Notes under the pieces: model-generated | Told to the model about the DNA's origin: nothing | Databases searched by the model: none | What the model saw: only the letters and a program-made list of their open reading frames with translations | Part shown: positions 43,190-53,001 of the stretch, piece after piece | Position numbering within the stretch: the stretch's first letter is position 1 | Layout of the letters: each line of letters begins with the position of its first letter | Assembly: GCA_964418835.1 (NCBI GenBank) | Contig: CAYQNJ010000002.1 | Location: 1-64,000 of the forward strand | Length of the DNA stretch: 64,000 nt | Direction of reading: 5' to 3' | Origin: UBA9076 sp964418835 | Lineage (GTDB): Bacteria; Bacillota_I; Bacilli_A; Erysipelotrichales; Erysipelotrichaceae | Position numbers and translations under genes: made by a program

Positions 43190-45361
43190 ATGAAGAGAAA
43201 GAAAAACAATATTGTCTTAATTATATTTATTTCAACATTAGTAGTAATGACTGTATTGGCTACTAATGTTTTTTTAGTGTCTGTAATCAAACTACATGCA
43301 AGAAGTAATACCAGTCTAAAAGATTATGCAGATAGTGCTAATACACATGTAGAAATAACTAAAGCTAATAGAGGCTTTATATATGATAGAAGTGGAAATA
43401 TAATTGCTCAAGATAATAGAACTTATAATATTATATGTATCCTTGACCCAAATAGACCTAGTGTTAAAGGTACAGTTTCTCATGTACAAGATGCTAGATA
43501 TACTGCTCAAGTTTTAGCCACAATACTTAATACAAATGAAGAAACAATATACAATTTTTTAATTAAAGATGTATATCAAACAGAGTTAGGTACAGTTGGA
43601 AGAAACTTAAGTAGAGAAACAATGGAACTAATAAAAAGCTACAAACTACCTGGGATTGAATTTGAATCATCAGTAAAAAGATCTTATCCTTTGGGTGTTT
43701 TTGCACCATATTTAGTAGGATTTGCTCAATCTGATGAAACAGGTAGTACGATTGGTAGAATGGGTGCTGAATATTATTTAGATGAATATTTAAGAGGATT
43801 AGATGGAACAAGAATATATCAAGCAGATAAAAATGGTTATATATTACCTGGCATGAGAGAAAATGTTACAAATGCTATCAATGGTTCTAATGTTTATTTA
43901 ACACTAGACAAAGAACTTCAAGAATCATTAGAACAAACCTTTGTTTTAACTAATGAGCAGTTTAATGCGGATAGAATTTGGGGTTCTGTTATGGAAGTGG
44001 ATACTGGTAAGATTCTATCTTGGGGACAATATCCTTCTTTTGATCCAAATGCATTAGATATTACTGACTATAATAACTATGGTGCTCAATTACCATTTGA
44101 GCCTGGTTCAACTTTTAAAACATTCGCATGGGCAGCCGCAATAAATGAAGGTGTTTATGAAAATAGACCTGAAGTATACTCAGGACCATTTTGCTATAGT
44201 GCAACTGATAAGAATCCATATAGAGTAGAAAAAGGTGGACTGGGTTGTATTAATAATACTGGTAGAAAAAACTGGGGTTGGCTAGATTATGATTATGGTT
44301 TAATTTTATCTTCTAATACAATTACTGCTTCCCTTGAAACTGAATTAATAACACTTGATATATTTTTAGATTATGTAAAAAGGTTTGGGTTTTTTCAACC
44401 TGTAAATACTGATGGAATGAGAGAAGAAACTGGATTTTTAAACTTTACTTGGCCATCAGATAAACTTGCGTTAGGTTATGGGCAAGGTTCCACAGTAACA
44501 ATGTTACAGATGTTACAAGCATATAGTGCAGTATTTTCTGATGGTACTATGGTTAAACCGTATTTTATAGAATCTATTAGAGATCCTTATGATGACAACA
44601 ATATTATTTATCAAGCTGAAAGAACAGTTGTAGGGAATCCAATAAGCGAAGAAACCGCAAAACAACTACAAGATATTTTATATAGAGTTATATATGATGA
44701 AATAGGTACAGCAAAGTATTATAAGATACCAGAAACAGAATTTATTGGTAAGACAGGAACAACTCAGTTGGCTGTTTCAGGGAGCTATAAATCTGGTAAA
44801 ACAATTGTTTCATTAATCGCTGGTATGCCTGCTGGAGACCCTAAATATATTGTTTATTATTGTTTTGAAGCTAATTATAATAAGAACGCTCATTATCATA
44901 CAGAAGCAATAACTTCTTATTTAAGAAAAGTAGCAATGAGATTTAATTTAACTCAATCTATACAAGATGAGACAGTAATAGAAAATGAAGAAGTCGTTAA
45001 AAAGGATATCATTTCTTATGAAATGTATAACTTGTTAAATCATTCAGTAGAGTATGTACAAAACAAATTGGCTGAATATGATGTTGATGTTATATATTTA
45101 GGTGAAGGGAATCATGTAATAGATCAGTATCCTAATGCAAATTCATCTGTAACTACAGACCAAAAGGTTTTCTTGATGTTAGATACACAAGGTTATTACA
45201 TGCCTGATATGACAGGCTGGTCAAGGAAGGATGTAGTTGGTTTTTGGGATGTTAGTGGAAGTGGTTTTAAAATAGAAGGATATGGTAAAGTTGTTTATCA
45301 AAGTATTCCTGCAGGTACTTATGTTAATCGTGATTCTGAAATTGAAGTTGTGCTTGAATAA
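43190..45361 (+). CDS. Class B penicillin-binding protein with PASTA domains (PBP2B/FtsI type)
   Basis: This septal transpeptidase has 723 residues: one N-terminal membrane anchor, a pedestal domain (KANRGFIYDRSGNIIAQ), and a transpeptidase domain with the SxxK serine S307 in EPGSTFKTFAW, SSNT and KTGTTQ. Two C-terminal PASTA-like segments follow (ISYEMYNLLNHSVEYVQNKL, MPDMTGWSRKDVVGFWDVSG). It crosslinks peptidoglycan at division. It follows ftsL by three bases. The presence of PASTA domains fits Bacillota and argues against a wall-less Mollicute. Confidence 0.94.
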   Translation: MKRKKNNIVLIIFISTLVVMTVLATNVFLVSVIKLHARSNTSLKDYADSANTHVEITKANRGFIYDRSGNIIAQDNRTYNIICILDPNRPSVKGTVSHVQDARYTAQVLATILNTNEETIYNFLIKDVYQTELGTVGRNLSRETMELIKSYKLPGIEFESSVKRSYPLGVFAPYLVGFAQSDETGSTIGRMGAEYYLDEYLRGLDGTRIYQADKNGYILPGMRENVTNAINGSNVYLTLDKELQESLEQTFVLTNEQFNADRIWGSVMEVDTGKILSWGQYPSFDPNALDITDYNNYGAQLPFEPGSTFKTFAWAAAINEGVYENRPEVYSGPFCYSATDKNPYRVEKGGLGCINNTGRKNWGWLDYDYGLILSSNTITASLETELITLDIFLDYVKRFGFFQPVNTDGMREETGFLNFTWPSDKLALGYGQGSTVTMLQMLQAYSAVFSDGTMVKPYFIESIRDPYDDNNIIYQAERTVVGNPISEETAKQLQDILYRVIYDEIGTAKYYKIPETEFIGKTGTTQLAVSGSYKSGKTIVSLIAGMPAGDPKYIVYYCFEANYNKNAHYHTEAITSYLRKVAMRFNLTQSIQDETVIENEEVVKKDIISYEMYNLLNHSVEYVQNKLAEYDVDVIYLGEGNHVIDQYPNANSSVTTDQKVFLMLDTQGYYMPDMTGWSRKDVVGFWDVSGSGFKIEGYGKVVYQSIPAGTYVNRDSEIEVVLE

Positions 45362-45405
45362 TACTGTGATATAATATAATCCGTCTTAAAAAGGGGAGGT
45401 AAGTA

Positions 45406-46368
45406 ATGTATTTTAAAATATTTATGTCATTTTTAATTAGCTTACTTTTAGTGTTGGTTTGTATGCCTTCCTTAATATCATATTTAAAGTCTATTAGTTT
45501 TAATCAAAATATTAATGAATATGCTTTAAAAGAATTTAAAGACAAAGCAAAAACACCGACTATGGGTGGAATGATATTTGTATTAGTACCTATAATAGTT
45601 ACTATTGTTTTTGATATAGAAGCTATTTATGATCTAGATACTATGATAGTTTTATTGGCTTTTTTAGGCTATGGTTTAATTGGATTTATCGATGATTATT
45701 TAATTGTAATTAGAAATAATAATGATGGACTAAGTGCTAAACATAAGTTTTTAATGCAACTAGTTTTAGCAGTAGTCTTTTTTATGGTTTATAGATTTAA
45801 CAATGATTTGTCTATAAACATTCCTATAGTTAACTATAGTATTGGATTTTCATCTTTGTATGCATTACTAATTTTCTTTATGTTCACAGGCAGTTCTAAT
45901 GCGGTAAATATAACAGATGGTATGGATGGTTTGGCAGCAGGATGTATGGTATTTTCTTTAGTACCTTTCTTAGTATTTGCATCACTTGAAAAAAGATTAT
46001 CTATAGCAATATTTATTGCTAGTTTAATTGGTGCTTTAATAGGATATTTAAAATATAATGTAATACCTGCAAAAATATATATGGGTGATACTGGTTCTTT
46101 AGCTTTAGGTGCTGCTTTAGCTGCTTTAGCAATGGTTTTAAAGAAAGAAATTCTATTAGTAATTATTGGCGGTGTATTTGTTTGGGAAACAATGTGTGTA
46201 ATTATTCAATTATCTTCAGTTAAGTTAAGAGGTAAAAGAGTTTTTAAATATACTCCAATTCATTATAGTTTTGTATTAGATGGAATAAGTGAAAAAACAG
46301 TTGTTAAATCTTTTTGGTTATTGTCAGCTATTTTTGCGTTTATTGGTTTAATTATTGGGTTAATATAA
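45406..46368 (+). CDS. mraY: Phospho-N-acetylmuramoyl-pentapeptide transferase
   Basis: MraY forms lipid I from UDP-MurNAc-pentapeptide and undecaprenyl phosphate. The 320-residue, roughly ten-helix protein has AKTPTMGGMIF, the catalytic aspartates in GFIDDYLIV, NITDGMDGLAAG, AKIYMGDTGSLALG and FKYTPIHY. It ends the mra cluster; murD, ftsW and murG do not follow, unlike in B. subtilis. The start follows GGGGAGG. Confidence 0.96.
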   Translation: MYFKIFMSFLISLLLVLVCMPSLISYLKSISFNQNINEYALKEFKDKAKTPTMGGMIFVLVPIIVTIVFDIEAIYDLDTMIVLLAFLGYGLIGFIDDYLIVIRNNNDGLSAKHKFLMQLVLAVVFFMVYRFNNDLSINIPIVNYSIGFSSLYALLIFFMFTGSSNAVNITDGMDGLAAGCMVFSLVPFLVFASLEKRLSIAIFIASLIGALIGYLKYNVIPAKIYMGDTGSLALGAALAALAMVLKKEILLVIIGGVFVWETMCVIIQLSSVKLRGKRVFKYTPIHYSFVLDGISEKTVVKSFWLLSAIFAFIGLIIGLI

Positions 46369-46370
46369 TA

Positions 46371-46398
46371 TTTACTTTATTGATATTTCCTTTATAAT
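46371..46398 (+). promoter_or_regulatory. Candidate promoter for comN-like and secDF
   Basis: TTTACT (46371-46376) and TATAAT (46393-46398) are 16 bp apart, 25 bases before the comN-like start. Confidence 0.5.
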
Positions 46399-46422
46399 TA
46401 TTTAGAGTGTTTGGAGGTAAAA

Positions 46423-46683
46423 ATGGAAGCTTATGTACAAATGGCTATGGTTATGAAACTTTCTAATTTAAAAAGAACTAGTAATCCTAATTTTACTTAT
46501 GAACAACTTGAAGATATTTTGTATAATAAGATGTGGAAAAACAGTAGACCTAATTCTTTGAGTGCTATGGTTAATGATATTATGTCGATTAGCGGGGAAG
46601 AACTAATTCAATATTTATCTAAGCAGGCTGTTGTAAAAAAGCATCATATTGAAGATTTTAGTGATCTATTAGGGGGCAATTAA
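46423..46683 (+). CDS. ComN-like post-transcriptional regulator family protein
   Basis: This 86-residue protein contains a core YEQLEDILYNKMWKNSRPNS followed by LSAMVNDIMSISGEELIQYL, matching the small ComN (YrzD) family. In Bacillus subtilis ComN acts on comE mRNA and is encoded close to secDF, as here, one base ahead of secDF. The start is the ATG at 46423 behind GGAGG; an upstream TTG lies inside the ribosome binding site. No competence genes are in the window, so the target is unknown. Confidence 0.65.
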   Translation: MEAYVQMAMVMKLSNLKRTSNPNFTYEQLEDILYNKMWKNSRPNSLSAMVNDIMSISGEELIQYLSKQAVVKKHHIEDFSDLLGGN

Positions 46684-46684
46684 A

Positions 46685-48976
46685 ATGGAAAAAAATAAAA
46701 ATAAGAATTTAATTATATTCTTTGGGATAGTTATACTAATATTTGGTTTAGCTATAGGTACATATAAGAGTATATTAAATAACTTAACACTAGGTATTGA
46801 TTTAAAGGGTGGATTTGAAATACTTTATGAAGTAGAACCTTTAAATGAAGGAACTACAGTAGATATGAGCGCTGTGGCAAATAGTGTTAGAAAAAGAGTT
46901 GATATTTTAGGTGTTAGTGAACCTCAAATTATCATAGAAGGTGATAATAGAGTTAGGGTTCAATTAGCAGGTGTAACAGATCAAGAATCAGCAAGATCTC
47001 TTTTAGGTACTACAGCTAATTTAACTTTTAGGGATGTTAATGATGTATTATTATCTGATGCTAGTATCATATCTGAAGGAGGAGCTAGCCTTGGTTACGA
47101 TGAAAATGGTAGACCTATAGTTTCTTTAAAAATAAAAGATCCTACTGCATTTGGTGATATTACAGAAAAAGTTTCTAAAATGCCTGCAGGACAGAATGTT
47201 ATGGTTATTTGGCTTGATTATGAAGATGGAGATTCATATGTAGAAGAATTCTCTAAAGAACAATTAGGTCAAGAAGGTAAATATGTAAGTGCTGCATCTG
47301 TAAATTTTAGAATTGATTCAGATGCAATTATTAGTGGTAATTTTACTGAAAATGAAGCTAGAAATTTAGCTGGATTAATTAATTCTGGAAGTTTACCCGT
47401 AAAAATGAGTGAGATTTCTAGTAATGTTGTTAGTGCTAATTATGGTATTGATGCATTAAATAAAACTGCGGTTGCTGGTATCATTGGTACATTATTAGTG
47501 TTTTTATTTATGATTATTATGTATAAGGTACCAGGATTACTTGCAAGTATAATGTTAGTTGCTTATATTTATGCAGTATTCTTCATTTATAGTAGTATTG
47601 GTGCGGTATTTACTTTACCAGGTATTGCAGCATTAGTGCTTGGTATTGGGATGACTGTTGATGCTAATGTAATAACTTTTGAAAGAATAAAAGCTGAATT
47701 ATGGCTTGGTAGAGATGTTAGAAAAGCAGTTCAATCAGGACAAAGCTTATCATTTGCATCTATATTTGATGCTCAAATAACTACATTAATTGCTGGTTTA
47801 ATTATGTATATATTTGGAAATGGTGCAGTTAAAGGGTTTGCGACAATGTTGATGATTACTGTTGTTGCTACATTAGTAATTAATGTTGCTATTTCTAGAT
47901 TGTTATTAAATTTGTTAGTTAACTCTGGTGTTCTTGATGATAAGGTTACTTGGTTTGGTGTTAAACAAAGTCAAATCCCTAATGTCAAAAAGGGTGAAGA
48001 ACAGTTTTATTATGGACCAGTAAAAAAACAAGATTACATATCAATTAGTAAGAAAACTGTTATTGTTAGTATCGCAACAATTGCAATATGTATATTATTT
48101 GCAGGATTTAATACAGCAAATGGAAATGGTCCTGTAAACCTTGGTATAGATTTCTCGAGTGGGACTAAACTTACAATATCTTCTAATGAAGTAATTGATG
48201 TTAATAATGTTGAATCAATTATGAATGATTTAGGATATGGTTCAGAATTTAAATATCAACTTTCAGGAGAAAATACTGTTTATGCAACAACTAAACAAGC
48301 ATTAAGTGTTGAAGCATTAAAAGAAATAAAAGGTACTTTCTTTAATGAATATAAAGTTGAACCAGGTGATGTTGTTGTAACTCCTACTGTTGGTAGAGAT
48401 CTAATAAACAATGCAATTTATCTATCTATATTAGCGTGGATTGCTATGATGGCTTATGTTACAGTTAGATTTAAATGGGATTATGCTGTTAGCTCAATTA
48501 TTGCTTTAGTACATAATGTATTAATTGTATTAGGTATATTTGCGATATTTAGATTAGAAGTTAATATAGAACTTATTTCAGTTATCCTTGCTATAATTGG
48601 TTATTCAATTAATAATTCAATTGTAATATTTGATAGAATTAGAGAGTTATTAAATGAGTTTAAGGGTCAATTAAATGCAAATTCTTATAAGAAAATAGTT
48701 AATGATGCTATAGATAATACTCTAGTGAGATCTATAAATAGTACCATTACTACAATTATTCCAGTTATTGTATTATTAGCTATTGGATCAGATGCTATAT
48801 TTACATTTACATTTGCAATGTTTATTGGATTGATTGCTGGTACATATTCTAGTATATTTATTGCACCTTATATTTGGTATCTAATTAGATGTAAGGTAAA
48901 ACCAAAATCAAAGAAGAAAAAGAAATATAAAAAAGAAGCTTTAGATGAATATACAATTAAAGGTATAAATGCTTAA
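46685..48976 (+). CDS. secDF: Fused protein translocase subunit SecDF
   Basis: SecDF uses the proton gradient to help pull proteins through SecYEG. The 763-residue protein fuses SecD (GIDLKGGFEILYEV, the first periplasmic domain, GIGMTVDANVITFERIK) and SecF (GIDFSSGTKLTI, IIGYSINNSIVIFDRIRE), with twelve membrane helices expected. The start follows the comN-like stop by one base with AGGGGG upstream. It is closed by a terminator. Confidence 0.96.
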   Translation: MEKNKNKNLIIFFGIVILIFGLAIGTYKSILNNLTLGIDLKGGFEILYEVEPLNEGTTVDMSAVANSVRKRVDILGVSEPQIIIEGDNRVRVQLAGVTDQESARSLLGTTANLTFRDVNDVLLSDASIISEGGASLGYDENGRPIVSLKIKDPTAFGDITEKVSKMPAGQNVMVIWLDYEDGDSYVEEFSKEQLGQEGKYVSAASVNFRIDSDAIISGNFTENEARNLAGLINSGSLPVKMSEISSNVVSANYGIDALNKTAVAGIIGTLLVFLFMIIMYKVPGLLASIMLVAYIYAVFFIYSSIGAVFTLPGIAALVLGIGMTVDANVITFERIKAELWLGRDVRKAVQSGQSLSFASIFDAQITTLIAGLIMYIFGNGAVKGFATMLMITVVATLVINVAISRLLLNLLVNSGVLDDKVTWFGVKQSQIPNVKKGEEQFYYGPVKKQDYISISKKTVIVSIATIAICILFAGFNTANGNGPVNLGIDFSSGTKLTISSNEVIDVNNVESIMNDLGYGSEFKYQLSGENTVYATTKQALSVEALKEIKGTFFNEYKVEPGDVVVTPTVGRDLINNAIYLSILAWIAMMAYVTVRFKWDYAVSSIIALVHNVLIVLGIFAIFRLEVNIELISVILAIIGYSINNSIVIFDRIRELLNEFKGQLNANSYKKIVNDAIDNTLVRSINSTITTIIPVIVLLAIGSDAIFTFTFAMFIGLIAGTYSSIFIAPYIWYLIRCKVKPKSKKKKKYKKEALDEYTIKGINA

Positions 48977-49002
48977 AACTATGTTGAAAAACATAGTTTT
49001 TT
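48975..49002 (+). terminator. secDF terminator
   Basis: The stem AAAACTATGTT / AACATAGTTTT closes a GAAA tetraloop and is followed by T. Confidence 0.85.
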
Positions 49003-49069
49003 ACTTTCTTTTTACATAAATATAATAATTAACAAATATTATTGTGATAGTTTATCTTTAGAGGTGGAT

Positions 49070-49639
49070 ATGGATAATATTAATGATATAGAAATTGTTA
49101 AATTATCAAATGATGAATTTATTGATTATAAAAAAAGTGTAAAAAAACTTTATTTAAATGTGACTTGTTTAGTTATGAATATTCTTTTAATTGGAGTGTC
49201 TATTATACTTATTTTTGCTTTACAAAACTTAAGTATATTAAATGTATCAAATGAGATAATTAATATTTTTTGTATTTTATGTGTAGTTTTATTTATATTA
49301 TTAATAGTATTTAATATTAAAAATATAATTAAATATTCTAAGGATTTACATTTGGGAAAAAAAATCACTTTAAATTCTTCAACAAAACAAGAACTAAATG
49401 ATAAGTATAAATATTATAAAATAAGAAATATAGTGATGATTCTTATTACTTTTATCACTTCAATAATAGGTGTTGTATTATTAATTAGTGTTACAGAAAG
49501 GTATGTAGGTAATGTTGGATTGGCTATGTTGAGTATTGTATCTATGTTTTTATTAATTATGATCCCATTATTTATTACAATATATTTATATTCTGATATT
49601 TATATATATAGATATGTTAATGATTATTATAATTTATAA
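49070..49639 (+). CDS. Hypothetical four-helix membrane protein
   Basis: This 189-residue protein has four predicted membrane helices in two pairs (about residues 28-50, 60-82, 115-137 and 150-172). A short charged loop in the middle (YSKDLHLGKKITLNSSTKQE) separates the pairs. I recognise no family. The ATG at 49070 follows GAGGTGG; an in-frame GTG two codons earlier is part of that site. The last 13 bases overlap the convergent fruK. Confidence 0.6.
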   Translation: MDNINDIEIVKLSNDEFIDYKKSVKKLYLNVTCLVMNILLIGVSIILIFALQNLSILNVSNEIINIFCILCVVLFILLIVFNIKNIIKYSKDLHLGKKITLNSSTKQELNDKYKYYKIRNIVMILITFITSIIGVVLLISVTERYVGNVGLAMLSIVSMFLLIMIPLFITIYLYSDIYIYRYVNDYYNL

Positions 49640-50556
49640 AAGATAACTTTATCTTTTAACTTTTCTATACTTCTTACATTTATTGGTGTACCAAGTTTTT
49701 TAGATATACTAGCACTTGCACATGCACTAGATAATTTTATAATTTCAGTTAAAGAATAATTATTACTTAATCCATATGCAATACCACTTACCATAGCATC
49801 TCCTGCACCTACAGTAGTAACTATACTAGTTTTAATTGGTTCTACTTTATAAATTTCTTCTTTACTTATAAAATAAGACCCTTCTTCTCCCAAGCTTAAT
49901 ACTATAAGATTTAAATTAGCGTTTAATAATGTCTTAGATTGCTCAATTAATTCTTCATTAGAAATATCTTCGTTTCTATTTAAATACTTACATAATTCAT
50001 ATTTATTGGGCTTTAAAACGTTTATACAGCCCTTTAATCCATTTACTAGTAAATCTCCATCCGCATCTAAAATAGTCGTACAGTGCTTTATATGAGCTAA
50101 ATTAGAGAGTTCTAAATATATATTTGTGTTTATAGAAGGGCTAGCACTGCCTGAGAGTATTAAAATATCATTTTTGTTAAGTATATTATTAAGTTTATCT
50201 TTCAAATCTTGTATATCCATTAATGTGATAATAGGACCTGGTTCACTTATTTCAGTAAGTTTATAATCTTTATCAATGATTTTAAGGTTGGTTCTTGTAT
50301 TATCTACAACTTGTGTAAAGTTGTGTTTTATATTGAGTTCATCTAGTTTAGATTTTATTAAATTACCTGTAAAACCCCCAATAAACCCAAGACAAATACT
50401 TTCTTCATTTAATTGTTTTAATATCTTAGATACGTTTATACCTTTTCCACCAATATCTGTATTAATCTTATTTAATCTATTTAAAGAGTTGACATTTAGT
50501 TTATCAATATATGATGTTTTATCTATTGCAGGATTAAGTGTTACGGTTATTATCAT
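49627..50556 (-). CDS. fruK: 1-phosphofructokinase family hexose kinase
   Basis: This 309-residue PfkB-family kinase of the FruK/LacC group phosphorylates fructose 1-phosphate or tagatose 6-phosphate at the distal hydroxyl. It has VTLNPAIDKTSYIDKLN, the DIGGKGINVSKIL substrate loop and the C-terminal TVGAGDAMVSGIAYGLSN with the catalytic aspartate. No fruA or fruR lies beside it, so the exact sugar is uncertain. The start is immediately preceded by GGAGACTCC on the minus strand (AAGAAGGAG further up). Confidence 0.88.
   Translation of the reverse strand: MIITVTLNPAIDKTSYIDKLNVNSLNRLNKINTDIGGKGINVSKILKQLNEESICLGFIGGFTGNLIKSKLDELNIKHNFTQVVDNTRTNLKIIDKDYKLTEISEPGPIITLMDIQDLKDKLNNILNKNDILILSGSASPSINTNIYLELSNLAHIKHCTTILDADGDLLVNGLKGCINVLKPNKYELCKYLNRNEDISNEELIEQSKTLLNANLNLIVLSLGEEGSYFISKEEIYKVEPIKTSIVTTVGAGDAMVSGIAYGLSNNYSLTEIIKLSSACASASISKKLGTPINVRSIEKLKDKVIFYKL
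49638..49657 (+). terminator. Possible terminator of the four-helix membrane protein gene
   Basis: The stem AAAAGATA / TATCTTTT closes an ACTT loop at the stop codon and lies inside the end of the convergent fruK. The stem is AT-rich, hence weak. Confidence 0.4.
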
Positions 50557-50618
50557 AGGAGTCTCCTTCTTGATTTTAAAAATAGTTATTTTAGAATTAT
50601 AGTAAGTTTGAGGTAAAT

Positions 50619-51515
50619 ATGAACAAAAAAACTAAGGGTATTATATTTATATTAATTGCGGCACTGTTTTTTGCGTTAATGAATATGTTTGTGAAGGCTA
50701 CTGGTGATTTGCCTTTTTTTCAAAAGAGTTTCTTTAGAAATTTGGTTTCTTTAATTGTATCATTTTCTATATTTTCTAAAAGTAGTGTTGAATATAAAAT
50801 GAATAAAGATGATTTTATTATATTACTAAAAAGAGCCACAATGGGAACAATAGGAATAATGTGTAACTTTTATGCGGTTGATCATTTAATTCTTGCGGAT
50901 GCGAACATGTTAAATAAGTTATCTCCATTTTTTGCAATTATATTTTCATATTTTTTATTAAAAGAAAAACCTTCAAAGATACAGATAATATCATTAGTTA
51001 TTGCGTTTAGTGGAGCTTTATTAATAATTAAACCAGGATTTGGACTAAATTCCTTTGCGGCTATTATTGGTTTGATAGGGGGCTTATCTGCAGGTCTAGC
51101 ATATACATATGTAAGGATTCTAGGTATACATAACATGCCTAATGCCTTAATAGTTTTAGGGTTTTCTATTATTTCTACTTTAGCTTCTTTACCAATGACA
51201 ATATTAAATTGGACTCCTATGAGTATAAGTCAATTTATTATGTTATTGATGGCTGGTTTAATGGCAACTATTGCTCAATTTTCTTTATCAATTGCCTATA
51301 GAAATTCACCTGCTAAAGAGTTATCGGTTTATGATTATTCACAGATTGTTTATTCAGCAATAATAGGTTTTATTGTATTTAATCAAGTTCCAGATAAATA
51401 TAGTATAGTTGGATATATTTTAGTAATAGGTGTTGCTGTGTTGATGTTTTTACTTGAAAATGATTATATTAAATTAAGGAGAAATAATTATGAAAAAGAT
51501 AGCCGCATTCTTTGA
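50619..51515 (+). CDS. EamA-family (DMT) transporter
   Basis: This 298-residue protein has ten predicted membrane helices in two EamA repeats of five. It shows the first-repeat LILADANMLNKLSPFFAIIF and the second-repeat YDYSQIVYSAIIGFIVFNQV, with the conserved proline and aromatic pattern of the drug/metabolite transporter superfamily. The substrate is unknown. The start follows GAGG. Its end overlaps the HAD gene start by 26 bases, so the two are probably co-expressed. Confidence 0.88.
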   Translation: MNKKTKGIIFILIAALFFALMNMFVKATGDLPFFQKSFFRNLVSLIVSFSIFSKSSVEYKMNKDDFIILLKRATMGTIGIMCNFYAVDHLILADANMLNKLSPFFAIIFSYFLLKEKPSKIQIISLVIAFSGALLIIKPGFGLNSFAAIIGLIGGLSAGLAYTYVRILGIHNMPNALIVLGFSIISTLASLPMTILNWTPMSISQFIMLLMAGLMATIAQFSLSIAYRNSPAKELSVYDYSQIVYSAIIGFIVFNQVPDKYSIVGYILVIGVAVLMFLLENDYIKLRRNNYEKDSRIL

Positions 51516-52218
51516 TATAGATGGAACCCTTTATAGAGAAACATTAATGAGTGAATTGTTTAAAAAGTTTGTTACTCATGAGCTTGTTGCTGAAAATAAG
51601 TGGACTGATGAAGTTAAGCCTATTTTTATGAAATGGGATAGAAGGCAGGGAGATTATGATTCTTATATGCAAAAGATTGTACAAATCTTTAAAGAGACTA
51701 CTTTAGGTTTAAGCAAAGAACATGTAGAACATATAGCGCGTTTAGTAATAATGCAAAAAGGTGATAGGTTATATCAGTTTACTAGAAGCCAAATAAAGTA
51801 TCATAAAGATAATGGACATATGATTATAGCTATTAGTGGTGCACCTATTGAACTAGTAAGAGAGATGGCTAAGAAACATGGTTTTGATGATTTTAGAGGT
51901 AGTGTTTATGAAACTGATAAACATGGTATATATAATGGTAAAAGTTATCCAATGGGTGATAGTGAGAGCAAGAATAAAGAAGTTGATAAATTAGTAGAAA
52001 AATATAATATTGATTTAGATCAAAGCTATGCATATGGTGATACTGCAGGGGATTACTTAATGTTGAGTAGGGTAGGACATCCGTATGCGATTAATCCAAC
52101 AAAGGAGTTAATTAATAGAATTAAAAATACTGAAGCGTTAGTTGAAAAAATACAGATAATAGTTGAAAGAAAAGATGTAATCTATAGAATAGATCCTCAC
52201 GATGTAGATTTAGTGTAA
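51490..52218 (+). CDS. HAD-IB family hydrolase (SerB-like)
   Basis: This 242-residue phosphatase of the HAD IB subfamily has motif I AFFDIDGTLYRETLMSELF, motif II MIIAISGAPIELVREMAKKH and motif IV SYAYGDTAGDYLML. Members dephosphorylate phosphoserine, phospholipid or nucleotide substrates; the specific one is unclear. The start follows AAGGAG within the end of the transporter gene. Confidence 0.88.
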   Translation: MKKIAAFFDIDGTLYRETLMSELFKKFVTHELVAENKWTDEVKPIFMKWDRRQGDYDSYMQKIVQIFKETTLGLSKEHVEHIARLVIMQKGDRLYQFTRSQIKYHKDNGHMIIAISGAPIELVREMAKKHGFDDFRGSVYETDKHGIYNGKSYPMGDSESKNKEVDKLVEKYNIDLDQSYAYGDTAGDYLMLSRVGHPYAINPTKELINRIKNTEALVEKIQIIVERKDVIYRIDPHDVDLV

Positions 52219-52277
52219 AAATCATTATAAGTTCAATTTTTATGATTTTGTGCTAATATCTTATAGAGGTGGATTAT

Positions 52278-53000
52278 ATGGCTTTTATTCATTCTTTTGA
52301 AAGTTTTGGTACAGTTGATGGTCCTGGTGTAAGATTTATTGTTTTTACTCAAGGATGTCCAATGCGTTGCAAGTACTGTCATAACCCAGATACATGGGAT
52401 TTTAATGGTGGTAAGGAGTATAGTACACAAGAAGTATTTAATGAGATTATTAAGTATAGAAACTATATTAAAAAAGGTGGAGTAACTGTTAGTGGTGGAG
52501 AACCATTAGCTCAAATAGATTTTTTAATTGAGTTATTTACAATGTTAAAAAAAGAAAACATCCATACATGTGTAGATACATCAGGAATTATGTTTAATTC
52601 AGATAATAAATCACTAGTTGAAAAGTATGATGAGTTACTTAAGGTTACAGATTTATTTATAGTAGATGTTAAGCATATAGATAATGAAAAACATATAGAT
52701 TTAACTAGTCTTTCAAATGAAAGACCTTCAGCATTTATAAACTATTTAAATGAAAATAAAAAGGATATGTGGGCAAGAGTTGTTTTAGTGGATGGTTATA
52801 CAAATGATGTTGATGTTTTAACTAAAACAAGAAAGTTTTTGGATAATTTAACCAATGTGACAAGAGTTGAAGTGTTGCCATATCATACACTTGGTGTAAA
52901 TAAATATAAAGATATGGGTATTGAATATCCATTTGCCGATAAAAAGAGGCCAAGCAAAGAAGATATTGCTAGAGCAAAAGAAATATTAGGAGCGTATTAA
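52278..53000 (+). CDS. pflA: Pyruvate formate-lyase activating enzyme
   Basis: PflA is a radical SAM enzyme that generates the glycyl radical on pyruvate formate-lyase. The 240-residue protein has the cluster cysteines C27, C31 and C34 in QGCPMRCKYCHNPDTW, the GGVTVSGGEPLAQ SAM-contact region, and VDVKHID. The start is the ATG at 52278; the GTG nine bases before belongs to the ribosome binding site. It leads a tight cluster with the thioredoxin-like gene and the two parts of the lyase. Confidence 0.96.
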   Translation: MAFIHSFESFGTVDGPGVRFIVFTQGCPMRCKYCHNPDTWDFNGGKEYSTQEVFNEIIKYRNYIKKGGVTVSGGEPLAQIDFLIELFTMLKKENIHTCVDTSGIMFNSDNKSLVEKYDELLKVTDLFIVDVKHIDNEKHIDLTSLSNERPSAFINYLNENKKDMWARVVLVDGYTNDVDVLTKTRKFLDNLTNVTRVEVLPYHTLGVNKYKDMGIEYPFADKKRPSKEDIARAKEILGAY

Positions 53001-53001
53001 T

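Noticed and set aside
50276..50602. Plus-strand frame across the fruK start
   Set aside because: It is the complement of the conserved FruK N-terminus; no independent support.
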